Shown here: piece after piece, positions 32,993 to 40,644 of the stretch
Layout of the letters: every line of letters starts with the position of its first letter
How positions within the stretch are numbered: position 1 is the first letter of the stretch
NCBI RefSeq assembly: GCF_000633395.1
Contig: NZ_AYMU01000033.1
Coordinates: 1-64,000 of the forward strand
Length of the DNA: 64,000 bases
DNA from: Pseudomonas sp. PH1b
GTDB taxonomy: Bacteria; Pseudomonadota; Gammaproteobacteria; Pseudomonadales; Pseudomonadaceae
Direction of reading: 5' to 3'
Program-made: the position numbers and the translations under genes
The notes under the pieces: model-generated
Databases searched by the model: none
The model's input: only the letters and a program-made list of their open reading frames with translations
Told to the model about the DNA's origin: nothing

Positions 32993-34777
32993 TTATGCCT
33001 GAACCAGCGGGCCGGGGTTTTTCAGGTACTGCTCGCGGATCGCCCGGGCCGACCAGTAGGTCAACGCTGCCACCAGGCCGGTGGGGTTGTAGCCCAGGCC
33101 CTGAGGGAAGGCCGAAGCCCCGGGAACGAAGACGTTGTGCACGTCCCAGCTTTGCAGGTAGCGGTTCAGGGCGCTGGTCTTGGGATCAGTGCCCATGATC
33201 GCGCCGCCGTTCAAGTGGGTGGTCTGGTAGGACGCGGTGTTGAAGTGCTCACCGACCTTCTTGCCCAGCAGGGCAATGGCCTTGGGGTTCATCGCCTCGG
33301 CGATCTTGCCCATTTTCTCCACCATGAAGCGGTTCATCTTGATGTCGTTGTCCTGCCAGTCGAAGGTCATCCGCAGCAGGGGCAAGCCGTAGGCATCGCG
33401 GTACACCGGGTCCAGGTCCAGGTAGTTGCCCCGGTAGGACTGATGCGCACCGTGGGCGTCCATCGACACCTGGTGGGTGTAGTAGTCGGCGGTGGCTTTC
33501 TTCCAGGCACTGCCCCAGGCCGGGGTGCCCGGCGGGTTCGAGGTGCCGGCGATGGGCCGGCTGCCGGCCTGGTTGACCCACATCGGCGAGCCGCCGACAA
33601 AGCCGTGGGGGCCGTGGTCGAAGTTGTCGGCGTTGAAGTCGTCCACCGCCACGCCGTTGCCGCCGGCGCCGATGAAGTTGTTGGTGTGCACGTCCTTGTC
33701 GAAGTAGGCCTTGATGGTGGCCATGTTCTGGTAGGCGAAGTTCTTGCCCACCACGCCTTCGCCGGTGATCGGGTCGTAGGGCTTGCCGATGCCCGACAGC
33801 AGCATCAGGCGCACGTTGTGGAACTGGAAGGCACCGAGGATCACCAGGTCCGCCGGCTGCTCGATCTCCCGGCCCTGGCCGTCGACGTAGGTGACGCCGG
33901 TAGCGCGGGTCTTGCTGCTGTCGAGGTTGACCTTGAGTACGTGGGAGTTGGGCCGCAACTCGAAGTTCGGCAGCGGCTTGAGGGCCGGCAGAATGTTCAC
34001 GTTGGGCGAGGCCTTGGAATACATGTAACAGACGTAGCCGCTGCAGAAACCGCAGAAGTTGCACGGCCCCATCTGCGCACCGTAGGGATTGGTGTAAGGC
34101 CCCGAGGTATTGGCCGAAGGCAGGTTGTAAGGCTTGTAGCCCACCTCATTGGCCGCTTTCTGAAACAGCTGTGCGGAATAGGTGTTCTTCTGCGACTCCA
34201 GCGGGAAATGGTCCGAGCGATCCGGCGCATAAGGGTTGCCGCCCTTGCCATCGCCCACCAGTTGGCCCTTCACGGTCCAGGCCTGGCCCGAGGTGCCGAA
34301 GACTTTTTCCGCGTAGTCGAAGAACGGTTCCAGCTCTTCATAGCTGACGCCGAAGTCCTGGATGGTCATGTCCTTGGGGATGAAGTGCTTGCCGTAGCGT
34401 TCTTCGTAGTGGCTGCGCATGCGCAGCTCGATGGGGTCGACCCGAAAGTGCACCCCGGACCAGTGCAGGCCGGCGCCGCCCACGCCATTGCCCGGCAGGA
34501 AAGCGCCCAACTGCCGGTTGGGCAGGGCCACGTCATTGACGCTGTGGCGGATGGTCACCGTCTCCTTGGAGACGTCCTGGAAGAGTTTCTTGCGTACGCT
34601 GTAGGTGAGCTCGTCGATCACCTGGGGGTAGTTGCCGTCGGGGTAGGTGTCCTGCATCGGCCCGCGCTCCAGCGCCAGCACGTTGAGCCCGGCCTCGGTC
34701 AGCTCCTTGGCCATGATCGCGCCGGTCCAGCCGAAACCGACGATCACTGCGTCGACCTTCTTCATTACCGTTGCCAT
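32993..34777 (-). CDS. FAD-dependent GMC dehydrogenase subunit (gluconate 2-dehydrogenase type)
   Basis: A 594-residue GMC-family oxidoreductase. The N-terminal FAD-binding motif is VDAVIVGFGWTGAIMAKELTE. The C-terminal catalytic part has TTHLNGGAIMGTDP and FVPGASAFPQGLGYNPTG. At C239, C242, C245 and C250 (CNFCGFCSGYVC) is a cysteine cluster like that holding the 3Fe-4S centre in cytochrome-linked FAD dehydrogenases. The protein has no signal of its own and is probably exported with the Tat subunit. Substrate could be gluconate, 2-ketogluconate or another sugar acid or polyol. The ATG giving MATVMKKVDA has GAGAGGG upstream. Confidence 0.9.
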   Translation of the reverse strand: MATVMKKVDAVIVGFGWTGAIMAKELTEAGLNVLALERGPMQDTYPDGNYPQVIDELTYSVRKKLFQDVSKETVTIRHSVNDVALPNRQLGAFLPGNGVGGAGLHWSGVHFRVDPIELRMRSHYEERYGKHFIPKDMTIQDFGVSYEELEPFFDYAEKVFGTSGQAWTVKGQLVGDGKGGNPYAPDRSDHFPLESQKNTYSAQLFQKAANEVGYKPYNLPSANTSGPYTNPYGAQMGPCNFCGFCSGYVCYMYSKASPNVNILPALKPLPNFELRPNSHVLKVNLDSSKTRATGVTYVDGQGREIEQPADLVILGAFQFHNVRLMLLSGIGKPYDPITGEGVVGKNFAYQNMATIKAYFDKDVHTNNFIGAGGNGVAVDDFNADNFDHGPHGFVGGSPMWVNQAGSRPIAGTSNPPGTPAWGSAWKKATADYYTHQVSMDAHGAHQSYRGNYLDLDPVYRDAYGLPLLRMTFDWQDNDIKMNRFMVEKMGKIAEAMNPKAIALLGKKVGEHFNTASYQTTHLNGGAIMGTDPKTSALNRYLQSWDVHNVFVPGASAFPQGLGYNPTGLVAALTYWSARAIREQYLKNPGPLVQA

Positions 34778-34779
34778 GC

Positions 34780-35526
34780 TCAAGCCCTCTCGCCGCGAAT
34801 CGAAACTGCCGGGAAGGGGTATTGCTCGTTGCGTTCCACCCAATCCATGAAGTCGGCGCGGGCGCCGGGAAAGCCGATCAGGGTCCAGCCCACCAGGCCT
34901 TTATTGCCCCCGTGGATCGGATCGCTGAAGAAGCCTTCCTTGGTGTTCTGCAACAGCAGATTGAAAAAAAGCTTGGCCGGGACCGCGTCTAACTGCGGGG
35001 TTCCGGCCTCCAGTTGCTTGAGCAAATCGTCTCGGGTAGCGCTGTCTTGCGCGGCAAATGTTTGCCCCTTGAGGTCTTTGCACCAGGCATCCGTGGCGGC
35101 AATGCCCAGGCGATAGATGTCCTTGGGCACCAGTTTGCTCTGCCAGCCCATCTCCGGTGCCGCATCGGCCTTGAACGGGCCTTGCATGTACCACAGGGCA
35201 CCGGCGGCGTAGGGGGTGTTCATCTGCCGGTCGATGTATTCCGGCACGCCGGCTTCCAGGGCGCCCGGGCCCATTTCGTCGGCCGGGATCAGGCGTTCCA
35301 CTGCGGCCTTGATGAAGGCCCATTCTTCGGCGGTGAAATAGCTCGGCTCGTAGCCCTGGCTGCTGCCGGCGGGCTGCTTGGCCGGCGTGGTAGCGGCGGC
35401 CGCTTCAGGTGCAGCCGCCAGCAGGGAGCCGCCCAGGCCGGTGCTGGCGACGGTGACCACGGGGATCAAGGTCAGGGATTTACGCAAGAACTCACGCCGC
35501 GGGTTGTCTCGATCTTGATCAGACAT
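34780..35526 (-). CDS. Dehydrogenase small subunit with Tat signal (gluconate 2-dehydrogenase subunit 3)
   Basis: A 248-residue protein with a twin-arginine signal: RREFLRKSLTLIPVVTVAS near the N-terminus, followed by an Ala-rich stretch and AAAPEAAAATTP. The mature part has the gluconate-dehydrogenase subunit 3 features FTAEEWAFIKAAVERLIPADEMGPGALEAGVPEYIDRQM and the C-terminal GWTLIGFPGARADFMDWVE. Such subunits help export and stabilise the FAD subunit. It is the first gene of the operon and is followed by the FAD subunit after 2 bp. Confidence 0.92.
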   Translation of the reverse strand: MSDQDRDNPRREFLRKSLTLIPVVTVASTGLGGSLLAAAPEAAAATTPAKQPAGSSQGYEPSYFTAEEWAFIKAAVERLIPADEMGPGALEAGVPEYIDRQMNTPYAAGALWYMQGPFKADAAPEMGWQSKLVPKDIYRLGIAATDAWCKDLKGQTFAAQDSATRDDLLKQLEAGTPQLDAVPAKLFFNLLLQNTKEGFFSDPIHGGNKGLVGWTLIGFPGARADFMDWVERNEQYPFPAVSIRGERA

Positions 35527-35821
35527 GGGTGCACCTCATCAGGCATTGATGGATTGGTCAGCCGCGTCATGGCGCGACTTTATGTTTGGGCAACGCAAAA
35601 AGGCCGGGAAGGCCCCCGGCTTTATGAACACATCAGCAAACTTTAGTTACAAATGGTAGCAGGCTAAGCATCCAGATGAATCGTTTCAGGCGGAAAAAAG
35701 ATCAGAAAGCGCCGTAAAAAGCGGATCAGCTTCACGATTCTTTGACAGAGGGCTCACGGGGCTTTGACCCCCGAAAACCGATACTGCGCGGCATTGAATC
35801 CCCTCATCGGTGATCCCCCGC
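35527..35821. other. Divergent upstream region of the dehydrogenase operon and tpbA
   Basis: The 295-bp gap contains a small hairpin GCCGGG-AAGGCC-CCCGGC near 35603-35620 with short A and T runs on its two sides, a candidate attenuator or terminator, and TTGACA about 80 bp before the phosphatase gene. No operator of a known regulator was recognised. No gene is seen. Confidence 0.4.
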
Positions 35822-36481
35822 ATGTCGAGCATCCGTTTCATCCCAGCCCTTTGCCTGTCGTTGCTGGCGCTGCTGGCCGGGCCACAGGCAAACGCCGCCG
35901 AGGCGCCCTCCAGCCGCCCGGAGCAATGGGCGCAATCGGTGGAAAAGCAGTACAACCTGTACCAGATGTCGCCGACCCTGTACCGCAGCGCCCTGCCGGA
36001 CAAAGGCGCCGTGCCGCTGCTGCAACAGCTCAAGGTGGGGACGGTGATCAACTTCCTGCCGGAGTCCGATGCGAACTGGCTGTCGACCCCGGGCATCAAC
36101 CTGGTGCAGCTGCCTTATCGCACCAACCATGTGGACGACGCGGACGTGCTCAAGGCCTTGCGCGCAATCCAGAGCGCCGAGGCCCAGGGCCCGGTGCTGA
36201 TGCACTGCAAGCATGGCTCGGACCGCACCGGCCTGATGTCGGCCATGTACCGGGTGGTGATCCAGGGCTGGAGCAAAGAAGATGCGCTGAATGAAATGAC
36301 CCAGGGCGGGTTTGGCGACAGTTCCCACTTCAAGGACGGCATTCGCTACATGATGCAGGCCGATGTCGACAAACTGCGCACTGCACTGGCCAATGGCGAT
36401 TGCAGCACCAGCGTTTTCGCCACCTGTTCGGTGAAGAGCTGGTTCGAGACGGTGAGCGCGACCAAGCCGCTGAGCAACTGA
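35822..36481 (+). CDS. tpbA: TpbA-like periplasmic dual-specificity tyrosine phosphatase
   Basis: A 219-residue protein with a signal peptide ending NAAEA near residue 26. The phosphatase signature is HCKHGSDRTG with C129 and R135, and the general acid region is HVDDADV (D105/D106). The segments NLYQMSPTLYRSALPDKG, GPVLMHCKHGSDRTGLMSAMYRVV and ALANGDCSTSVFATCSVKSWFE closely follow P. aeruginosa TpbA as I recall it. TpbA dephosphorylates the periplasmic part of the diguanylate cyclase TpbB/YfiN and lowers c-di-GMP and biofilm. The ATG at 35822 is used; a GTG at 35810 is possible. From memory PAO1 tpbA is elsewhere on the chromosome. Confidence 0.88.
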   Translation: MSSIRFIPALCLSLLALLAGPQANAAEAPSSRPEQWAQSVEKQYNLYQMSPTLYRSALPDKGAVPLLQQLKVGTVINFLPESDANWLSTPGINLVQLPYRTNHVDDADVLKALRAIQSAEAQGPVLMHCKHGSDRTGLMSAMYRVVIQGWSKEDALNEMTQGGFGDSSHFKDGIRYMMQADVDKLRTALANGDCSTSVFATCSVKSWFETVSATKPLSN

Positions 36482-36498
36482 ACGACGTACCCTCTGTC

Positions 36499-36580
36499 GA
36501 AGCGAGCCTGCTCGCAAAAACGCACGGGGTGAAAGAAGGAAGGGTGGCGAATCGCTTCGCCGGCAGGCCGGCTCCTGGAG
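36499..36580. repeat. REP-like elements after tpbA
   Basis: A GAAGCGAGCCTGCTCGCAAA hairpin (36499-36518) and a CTTCGCCGGCAGGCCGGCTCC unit (from 36555) resemble the REP copies elsewhere in the window. The second unit also supplies one arm of the tpbA terminator. Confidence 0.75.
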
Positions 36581-36595
36581 GGGAGCCGGCTTTTT
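36567..36595 (+). terminator. Rho-independent terminator of tpbA
   Basis: GCCGGCTCC and GGAGCCGGC form a 9-bp stem with loop TGGAGG, followed by five T on the + strand. The first arm is part of a REP unit. Confidence 0.82.
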
Positions 36596-36604
36596 ACTGC
36601 GTGG

Positions 36605-36883
36605 TCAGTCAGTGGTTTTCTTCAACTTGGGGTTGGGGAAAAACTGCACCGATTGCACCTTGATGTCCGCCACCTTGGGTGCCGGGCTGTTGACCCGGGT
36701 CCCGAGTTCCTTGGGCACGGACAGCCCCTGCTCGTTGAGCGTGTCGGAATAACCACAGACCACGCACTCGCGATGAGGCACGCCGTCCTCACTCCACATC
36801 ATCAGCTTGTCCTGCTCACTGCACGCCGGGCAGACCGCCCCGGCGATAAAGCGTTTCTTGGTCTTCACGGGTACTTCACTCAT
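36605..36883 (-). CDS. YheV-like zinc-ribbon protein
   Basis: A 92-residue protein with a treble-cysteine zinc ribbon: AVCPACSEQDKLMMW and RECVVCGYSDTLNEQG give two CxxC knuckles. The C-terminal part is a charged tail. It matches the YheV family of putative metal-binding proteins, which sits next to prlC in many Gammaproteobacteria. Its ATG overlaps the prlC stop (ATGA). The function is not known. Confidence 0.9.
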   Translation of the reverse strand: MSEVPVKTKKRFIAGAVCPACSEQDKLMMWSEDGVPHRECVVCGYSDTLNEQGLSVPKELGTRVNSPAPKVADIKVQSVQFFPNPKLKKTTD

Positions 36884-38940
36884 GCTGCCGCGTCCTCGCT
36901 GAGGCCGCTGTGGCGCAAGAGTGCGTCAATCGACGGCGCCCGTCCGCGAAAATCGACGAACAGCACCATGGGCTCCTGGGAACCGCCACGGGCCAGGATC
37001 GCCTCGCGAAAAGCCCGCCCGGTGGCCGGGTTGAGCACGCCGTCTTCCTCGAACCTGGAGAAGGCGTCGGCCGACAGCACTTCCGCCCACTTGTAGCTGT
37101 AGTAACCCGCGGCATAACCGCCAGCGAAGATGTGCGCAAAGCTGTTGGGGAAGCGGTTGTAGGCCGGCGGGCGCATCACCGAGACTTCGTCGCGCACGGT
37201 TTCCAGCACCTGCAGCACGCTGCGGCCGTCGCCATGGGTGGCGTGCAGCTCGAAATCGAACAGCGAGAATTCCAGCTGGCGCACCATCATCAGGCCCGAC
37301 TGGAAGTTCTTCGCCGCGAGCATCTTCTGCAGCAGGTCCTGGGGCAGTGGATGACCGGTCTCGTAATGGCCGGAAATCAGCGCCAGGCCCTCGGGTTCCC
37401 AGCACCAGTTCTCCATGAACTGGCTCGGCAGCTCGACGGCGTCCCAGGCCACGCCATTGATCCCGGACACGCCGGCATGCTCGACCCGGGTCAGCAGGTG
37501 ATGCAGGCCGTGGCCGAACTCGTGGAACAGGGTGGTGACTTCGTCGTGGGTCAACAGGGCAGGCTTGCCGCTGTCGGCCGGGGTGAAGTTGCACACCAGG
37601 TTGGCCACCGGGCTCTGCAATACGCCGTCAATGGTGCGGCGACGGTCACGGGCACCATCCATCCAGGCACCACCGCGCTTGTTGGAACGGGCATAGAGGT
37701 CGAAGAAGAAGCGGCCGACGTGCTGGCCGTTTTCCTTGATTTCGAACAGGCGTACATCCGGGTGCCAGCTGTCGAAGCCTTTCTGCTCGGCAATCTCGAT
37801 GCCGTACAGGCGCTGGACAATGGCAAACAGCCCGCCCAGCACCTTGTCGATCGGGAAGTAGGCGCGCAGAGCTTCCTGAGACACGCTGTAGCGCTGTTCA
37901 CGCAGCTTCTCGCCATAAAAGCCGCTGTCCCAGCTTTGCAGGTCGGCGCAGCCCTGTTCGGCGGCATAGGCCTTGAGCTGCTCCAGGTCCCGGGCAGCGA
38001 ACGGCTTGCTGCGCTGGGCCAGGTCCCGCAGGAAACTCAGCACCTGATCGCTGGATTCGGCCATCTTGGTCGCCAGGCTCAGTTCGGAGAAGCTGGCAAA
38101 GCCCAGGAGCCGGGCCAGTTCCTGACGCAGGTCGAGGATTTCTTCCATCACCGGGCCGTTGTCGTTCTGACCGGCATTGGGCCCCTGGTCAGACGCCCGC
38201 GTGCAGTAGGCGGCATAGACTTCTTCACGCAGGGCACGGTCCTGGGCGTAGGTCATCACGGCGTAGTAGCTGGGGAACTCCAGGGTGATCAGCCAGCCTT
38301 CCAGGTCCTTGGCCTGGGCCGCCGCGGCCATCTGCGCCTTGGCCGAATCGGTCAGGCCGGCCAGAGCCGCCTCGTCGGTGATGTGCTTGGTCCAGGCCTG
38401 GGTGGCGTCCAGCAGCTGGTTGGAGAAACGGCTGCCCAGTTCGGACAGCTTCATCTGGATTTCGCCATAGCGCTGCTGCTGGTCCGCCGGCAGGTCGATG
38501 CCGGACAGGCGGAAGTCGCGCAGGGTGTGCTCGAGGATGGTCTTTTGCGCCACATCGAACCCTGCGGCCTCGGGGCTGGCGGCCAGGGCCTCGTAGGCCT
38601 TGAAGAGTTCGCGGTTCTGGCCCTGCTCGGTCCAGTACTCGGACAGCATGGGCAGGCAAGCCTCGTAGGCGCTGCGCAGTTCGGCGCTGTTGCACACGGC
38701 GTTCAGGTGGCTCACCGGGCTCCAGGCGCGCCCAAGGCGGGCGCCCAACTCGTCCAGCGCCAGCACCAGGCCCTGCCAGGTCGGCGTGCCTTGCTGCTGT
38801 TCCAGCAGCTTGGCGATGGCGGCGCGGTTGTCGGCGAGCAGGGTCTCGATGGCAGGCTGGACGTGCTCGGGACGAATGGCGGAGTAGGGCGGCAGGTCGA
38901 AGTCCTGCAGGAGGGGATTGCTGGAGCTCAAGGCATTCAC
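36880..38940 (-). CDS. prlC: Oligopeptidase A (PrlC), M3 metallopeptidase
   Basis: A 686-residue cytoplasmic zinc peptidase that degrades short peptides, including cleaved signal peptides. The zinc motif HEFGHGLHHLL is in TLFHEFGHGLHHLLTRV, and the third ligand region follows in ELPSQFMENWCWEP. The N-terminus NPLLQDFDLPPYSAIRPEHVQPAIE is typical. The GTG giving VNALSSSNP is chosen as start because the family begins here; a TTG 39 bp upstream is open but adds unrelated residues, and no strong ribosome-binding site is seen. Equivalent to PA0067. Confidence 0.95.
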   Translation of the reverse strand: MNALSSSNPLLQDFDLPPYSAIRPEHVQPAIETLLADNRAAIAKLLEQQQGTPTWQGLVLALDELGARLGRAWSPVSHLNAVCNSAELRSAYEACLPMLSEYWTEQGQNRELFKAYEALAASPEAAGFDVAQKTILEHTLRDFRLSGIDLPADQQQRYGEIQMKLSELGSRFSNQLLDATQAWTKHITDEAALAGLTDSAKAQMAAAAQAKDLEGWLITLEFPSYYAVMTYAQDRALREEVYAAYCTRASDQGPNAGQNDNGPVMEEILDLRQELARLLGFASFSELSLATKMAESSDQVLSFLRDLAQRSKPFAARDLEQLKAYAAEQGCADLQSWDSGFYGEKLREQRYSVSQEALRAYFPIDKVLGGLFAIVQRLYGIEIAEQKGFDSWHPDVRLFEIKENGQHVGRFFFDLYARSNKRGGAWMDGARDRRRTIDGVLQSPVANLVCNFTPADSGKPALLTHDEVTTLFHEFGHGLHHLLTRVEHAGVSGINGVAWDAVELPSQFMENWCWEPEGLALISGHYETGHPLPQDLLQKMLAAKNFQSGLMMVRQLEFSLFDFELHATHGDGRSVLQVLETVRDEVSVMRPPAYNRFPNSFAHIFAGGYAAGYYSYKWAEVLSADAFSRFEEDGVLNPATGRAFREAILARGGSQEPMVLFVDFRGRAPSIDALLRHSGLSEDAAA

Positions 38941-38987
38941 CTGTAGATTGCGTCTGGGTAGAGGTTTATAGAGCAACAAGAAACAGA

Positions 38988-39007
38988 GAGGGGGCGCAAG
39001 CCCCCTC
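38988..39007 (-). terminator. Hairpin terminator after the small basic gene
   Basis: On the minus strand GAGGGGGC-TTGC-GCCCCCTC is a perfect 8-bp stem, just after the stop of the 62-residue gene and before prlC. The T run after it is interrupted. Confidence 0.72.
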
Positions 39008-39013
39008 CGGAAA

Positions 39014-39202
39014 TTATTTTCGTCTCCTGTTCATATGCCAGGAGCCGTTCTTGGGCATTCCGCTGATGCCTTTGGCGATCTTCTGAATCTGTCCACCACG
39101 ATGAAGATAGACCGCTACATGAGCAGCGATGGATTCACGGGTTTCAACAGCCGCTTTATTTCCTGCCTTGCTCGCAGAGGATCTGATGCGCAAGGTAGTC
39201 AT
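39014..39202 (-). CDS. Small basic protein, 62 residues, unknown function
   Basis: The frame MTTLRIRSSASKAGNKAAVE runs for 62 codons. AAGGAG lies 7 nt before the ATG, a hairpin terminator follows the stop, and a -35/-10 pair (TTGGCC, 18 nt, CATACT) is possible upstream, so it is very likely a real gene. The protein is rich in Lys and Arg and has the central motif VAVYLHRGGQIQKIAKG. The pattern of a helix then L-x-x-GG-x-I/V-Q-x-I recalls small Pseudomonas regulators such as SutA, but the similarity is short. It is divergent from the gamma-carbonic anhydrase gene and upstream of prlC. Nucleic-acid or polymerase binding is a guess. Confidence 0.78.
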   Translation of the reverse strand: MTTLRIRSSASKAGNKAAVETRESIAAHVAVYLHRGGQIQKIAKGISGMPKNGSWHMNRRRK

Positions 39203-39369
39203 AAACACACTCCTTTTCCAGAGACGGCCAGCCAGTATGCCAGATTATTGACACCTTGGCCAAAGAAGGCGGTTAATCCTGGTAAATCATGTATTTTCGA
39301 CGCTTTTAGCGGGTCGATGGCGACCATCTTAAATTACAATCGGCGCGGCATGCAGCCACAGGAATCTCT

Positions 39370-39918
39370 ATGACAGCGATAAGAAAATACCAGGGCATGA
39401 CGCCAAGACTGGGTGAACGGGCGTTCGTCGACCACTCGGCAGTGGTCATCGGCGACGTCGAGATCGGTGCCGACAGCTCGGTCTGGCCCCTGACCGTGAT
39501 CCGTGGCGACATGCACCGCATCCGCATCGGCGCGCGCACCAGCGTGCAGGATGCCAGCGTGCTGCACATCACCCACGCCGGCCCCTTCAATCCCGAAGGC
39601 TTCCCGCTGCTGATCGGCGATGACGTGACCATCGCCCACAAGGTCATGCTTCACGGCTGCAGCATCGGCAGTCGGGTGTTGATCGGCATGGGCAGCATCG
39701 TCATGGACGGCGCCGTGGTGGAAGACGAGGTGATCGTCGGCGCCGGCAGCCTGGTGCCGCCGGGCAAGCGCCTGGAAAGCGGCTTCCTCTATGTCGGCAG
39801 CCCGGTGAAACAGGTACGCCCATTGAATGACAAGGAGCGCGCCTTCTTCACCTACAGCGCCGCCAACTACGTGAAACTCAAGGACCTGCATCTGGCCGAA
39901 GGCTACGACCGGTCCTGA
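39370..39918 (+). CDS. Gamma-class carbonic anhydrase family protein (YrdA-like)
   Basis: A 182-residue left-handed beta-helix protein of hexapeptide repeats (VVIGDVEIGADSSVWPLTVIRGDMHRIRIGARTSVQD, VIVGAGSLVPPGKR). The His residues of the metal site are in SVLHITHAGP and VTIAHKVMLHGCSIG. A GDDV turn and the YVGSPVKQVRPL segment are typical of YrdA/CaiE-like enzymes. Trimeric zinc carbonic anhydrase activity is known for some members but not all. A TACAAT element at 39335-39340 could be its -10. It corresponds to PA0066 and is followed closely by a HAD gene. Confidence 0.9.
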   Translation: MTAIRKYQGMTPRLGERAFVDHSAVVIGDVEIGADSSVWPLTVIRGDMHRIRIGARTSVQDASVLHITHAGPFNPEGFPLLIGDDVTIAHKVMLHGCSIGSRVLIGMGSIVMDGAVVEDEVIVGAGSLVPPGKRLESGFLYVGSPVKQVRPLNDKERAFFTYSAANYVKLKDLHLAEGYDRS

Positions 39919-39946
39919 CCATCCGCTGCACTGCCCGGGAATTTCC

Positions 39947-40600
39947 ATGCATTACCAAACCGTACTGTTCGACCTCGATGGCACCCTGACCGACCCACGC
40001 GAGGGCATCACCCGCTCGATCCAGTTCGCCCTTGGCAAACTGGGCATCGACGAGCCGGACCTGAGCAAACTGGAACACTTCATCGGCCCGCCGCTGCTCC
40101 AGGCCTTCATGCAGTTCTACGGCTTCGACGAAGCCCGGGCCTGGGAGGCGGTGAACTTCTACCGCGAACGCTTCAAGGTCACCGGCCTCTACGAGAACCG
40201 CGTCTTCGAGGGCGTCACACCGCTGCTCGAAACCCTTGGCGGGCAAGGACGCCAGCTGTATATCGCCACCTCGAAGCCCTGGGTGTTCGCCCGCGAGATC
40301 GCCCGCCACTTCGACTTCGCCCGACACTTCAAGGTGATCTACGGCAGCGAACTGGACGGTACCCGCACCGACAAAGTGCAGCTGATCGCCCATTTGCTGG
40401 AGCAGGAGAAGCTCGACCCGGCCAATACCCTGATGATCGGCGATCGCAAGCACGACCTGATCGGCGCCCGGCGCAACGGGCTGGATGCGGCAGCCGTGGG
40501 CTATGGCTTCGGCAGTCGTGAGGAGTTGAGTGCCGAGGCTCCGGCCTATCACTTCGAAACCCTGGACGAGTTGCACCAGGCGTTCCTGCGCCAAGCGTGA
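39947..40600 (+). CDS. HAD-superfamily hydrolase (phosphoglycolate-phosphatase-like)
   Basis: A 217-residue HAD hydrolase. Motif I is VLFDLDGTLTDP, motif II is IATSKPWVF, motif III is the Lys region in TRTDKVQLIAHLL, and motif IV is MIGDRKHDLIGA. The helical cap region includes FALGKLGIDEPDLSKLEHFIGPPLLQAFMQFY. The C-terminal GYGFGSREELSAEAP is seen in phosphoglycolate and nucleotidase-like phosphatases. The substrate cannot be assigned. It follows the carbonic anhydrase gene by 28 bp and may be in its operon. Confidence 0.9.
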   Translation: MHYQTVLFDLDGTLTDPREGITRSIQFALGKLGIDEPDLSKLEHFIGPPLLQAFMQFYGFDEARAWEAVNFYRERFKVTGLYENRVFEGVTPLLETLGGQGRQLYIATSKPWVFAREIARHFDFARHFKVIYGSELDGTRTDKVQLIAHLLEQEKLDPANTLMIGDRKHDLIGARRNGLDAAAVGYGFGSREELSAEAPAYHFETLDELHQAFLRQA

Positions 40601-40605
40601 TGATG

Positions 40606-40638
40606 ACCCTGGCGGCAGGCAGCCCCCGCCGCCAGGGT
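40606..40638. terminator. Hairpin between convergent HAD and aminopeptidase genes
   Basis: ACCCTGGCGGC and GCCGCCAGGGT form a perfect 11-bp stem with an 11-nt loop. No T run follows in either direction, so the terminator role is uncertain. Confidence 0.55.
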
Positions 40639-40644
40639 TCCCCC

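Noticed and set aside
32708..35116. A long open frame (802 codons) opposite the dehydrogenase operon
   Set aside because: It crosses three well-supported genes on the other strand and has no family resemblance.
36910..38946. A long open frame (678 codons) opposite prlC
   Set aside because: It lies wholly antisense to a well-supported oligopeptidase and shows the same low-complexity mirror composition.
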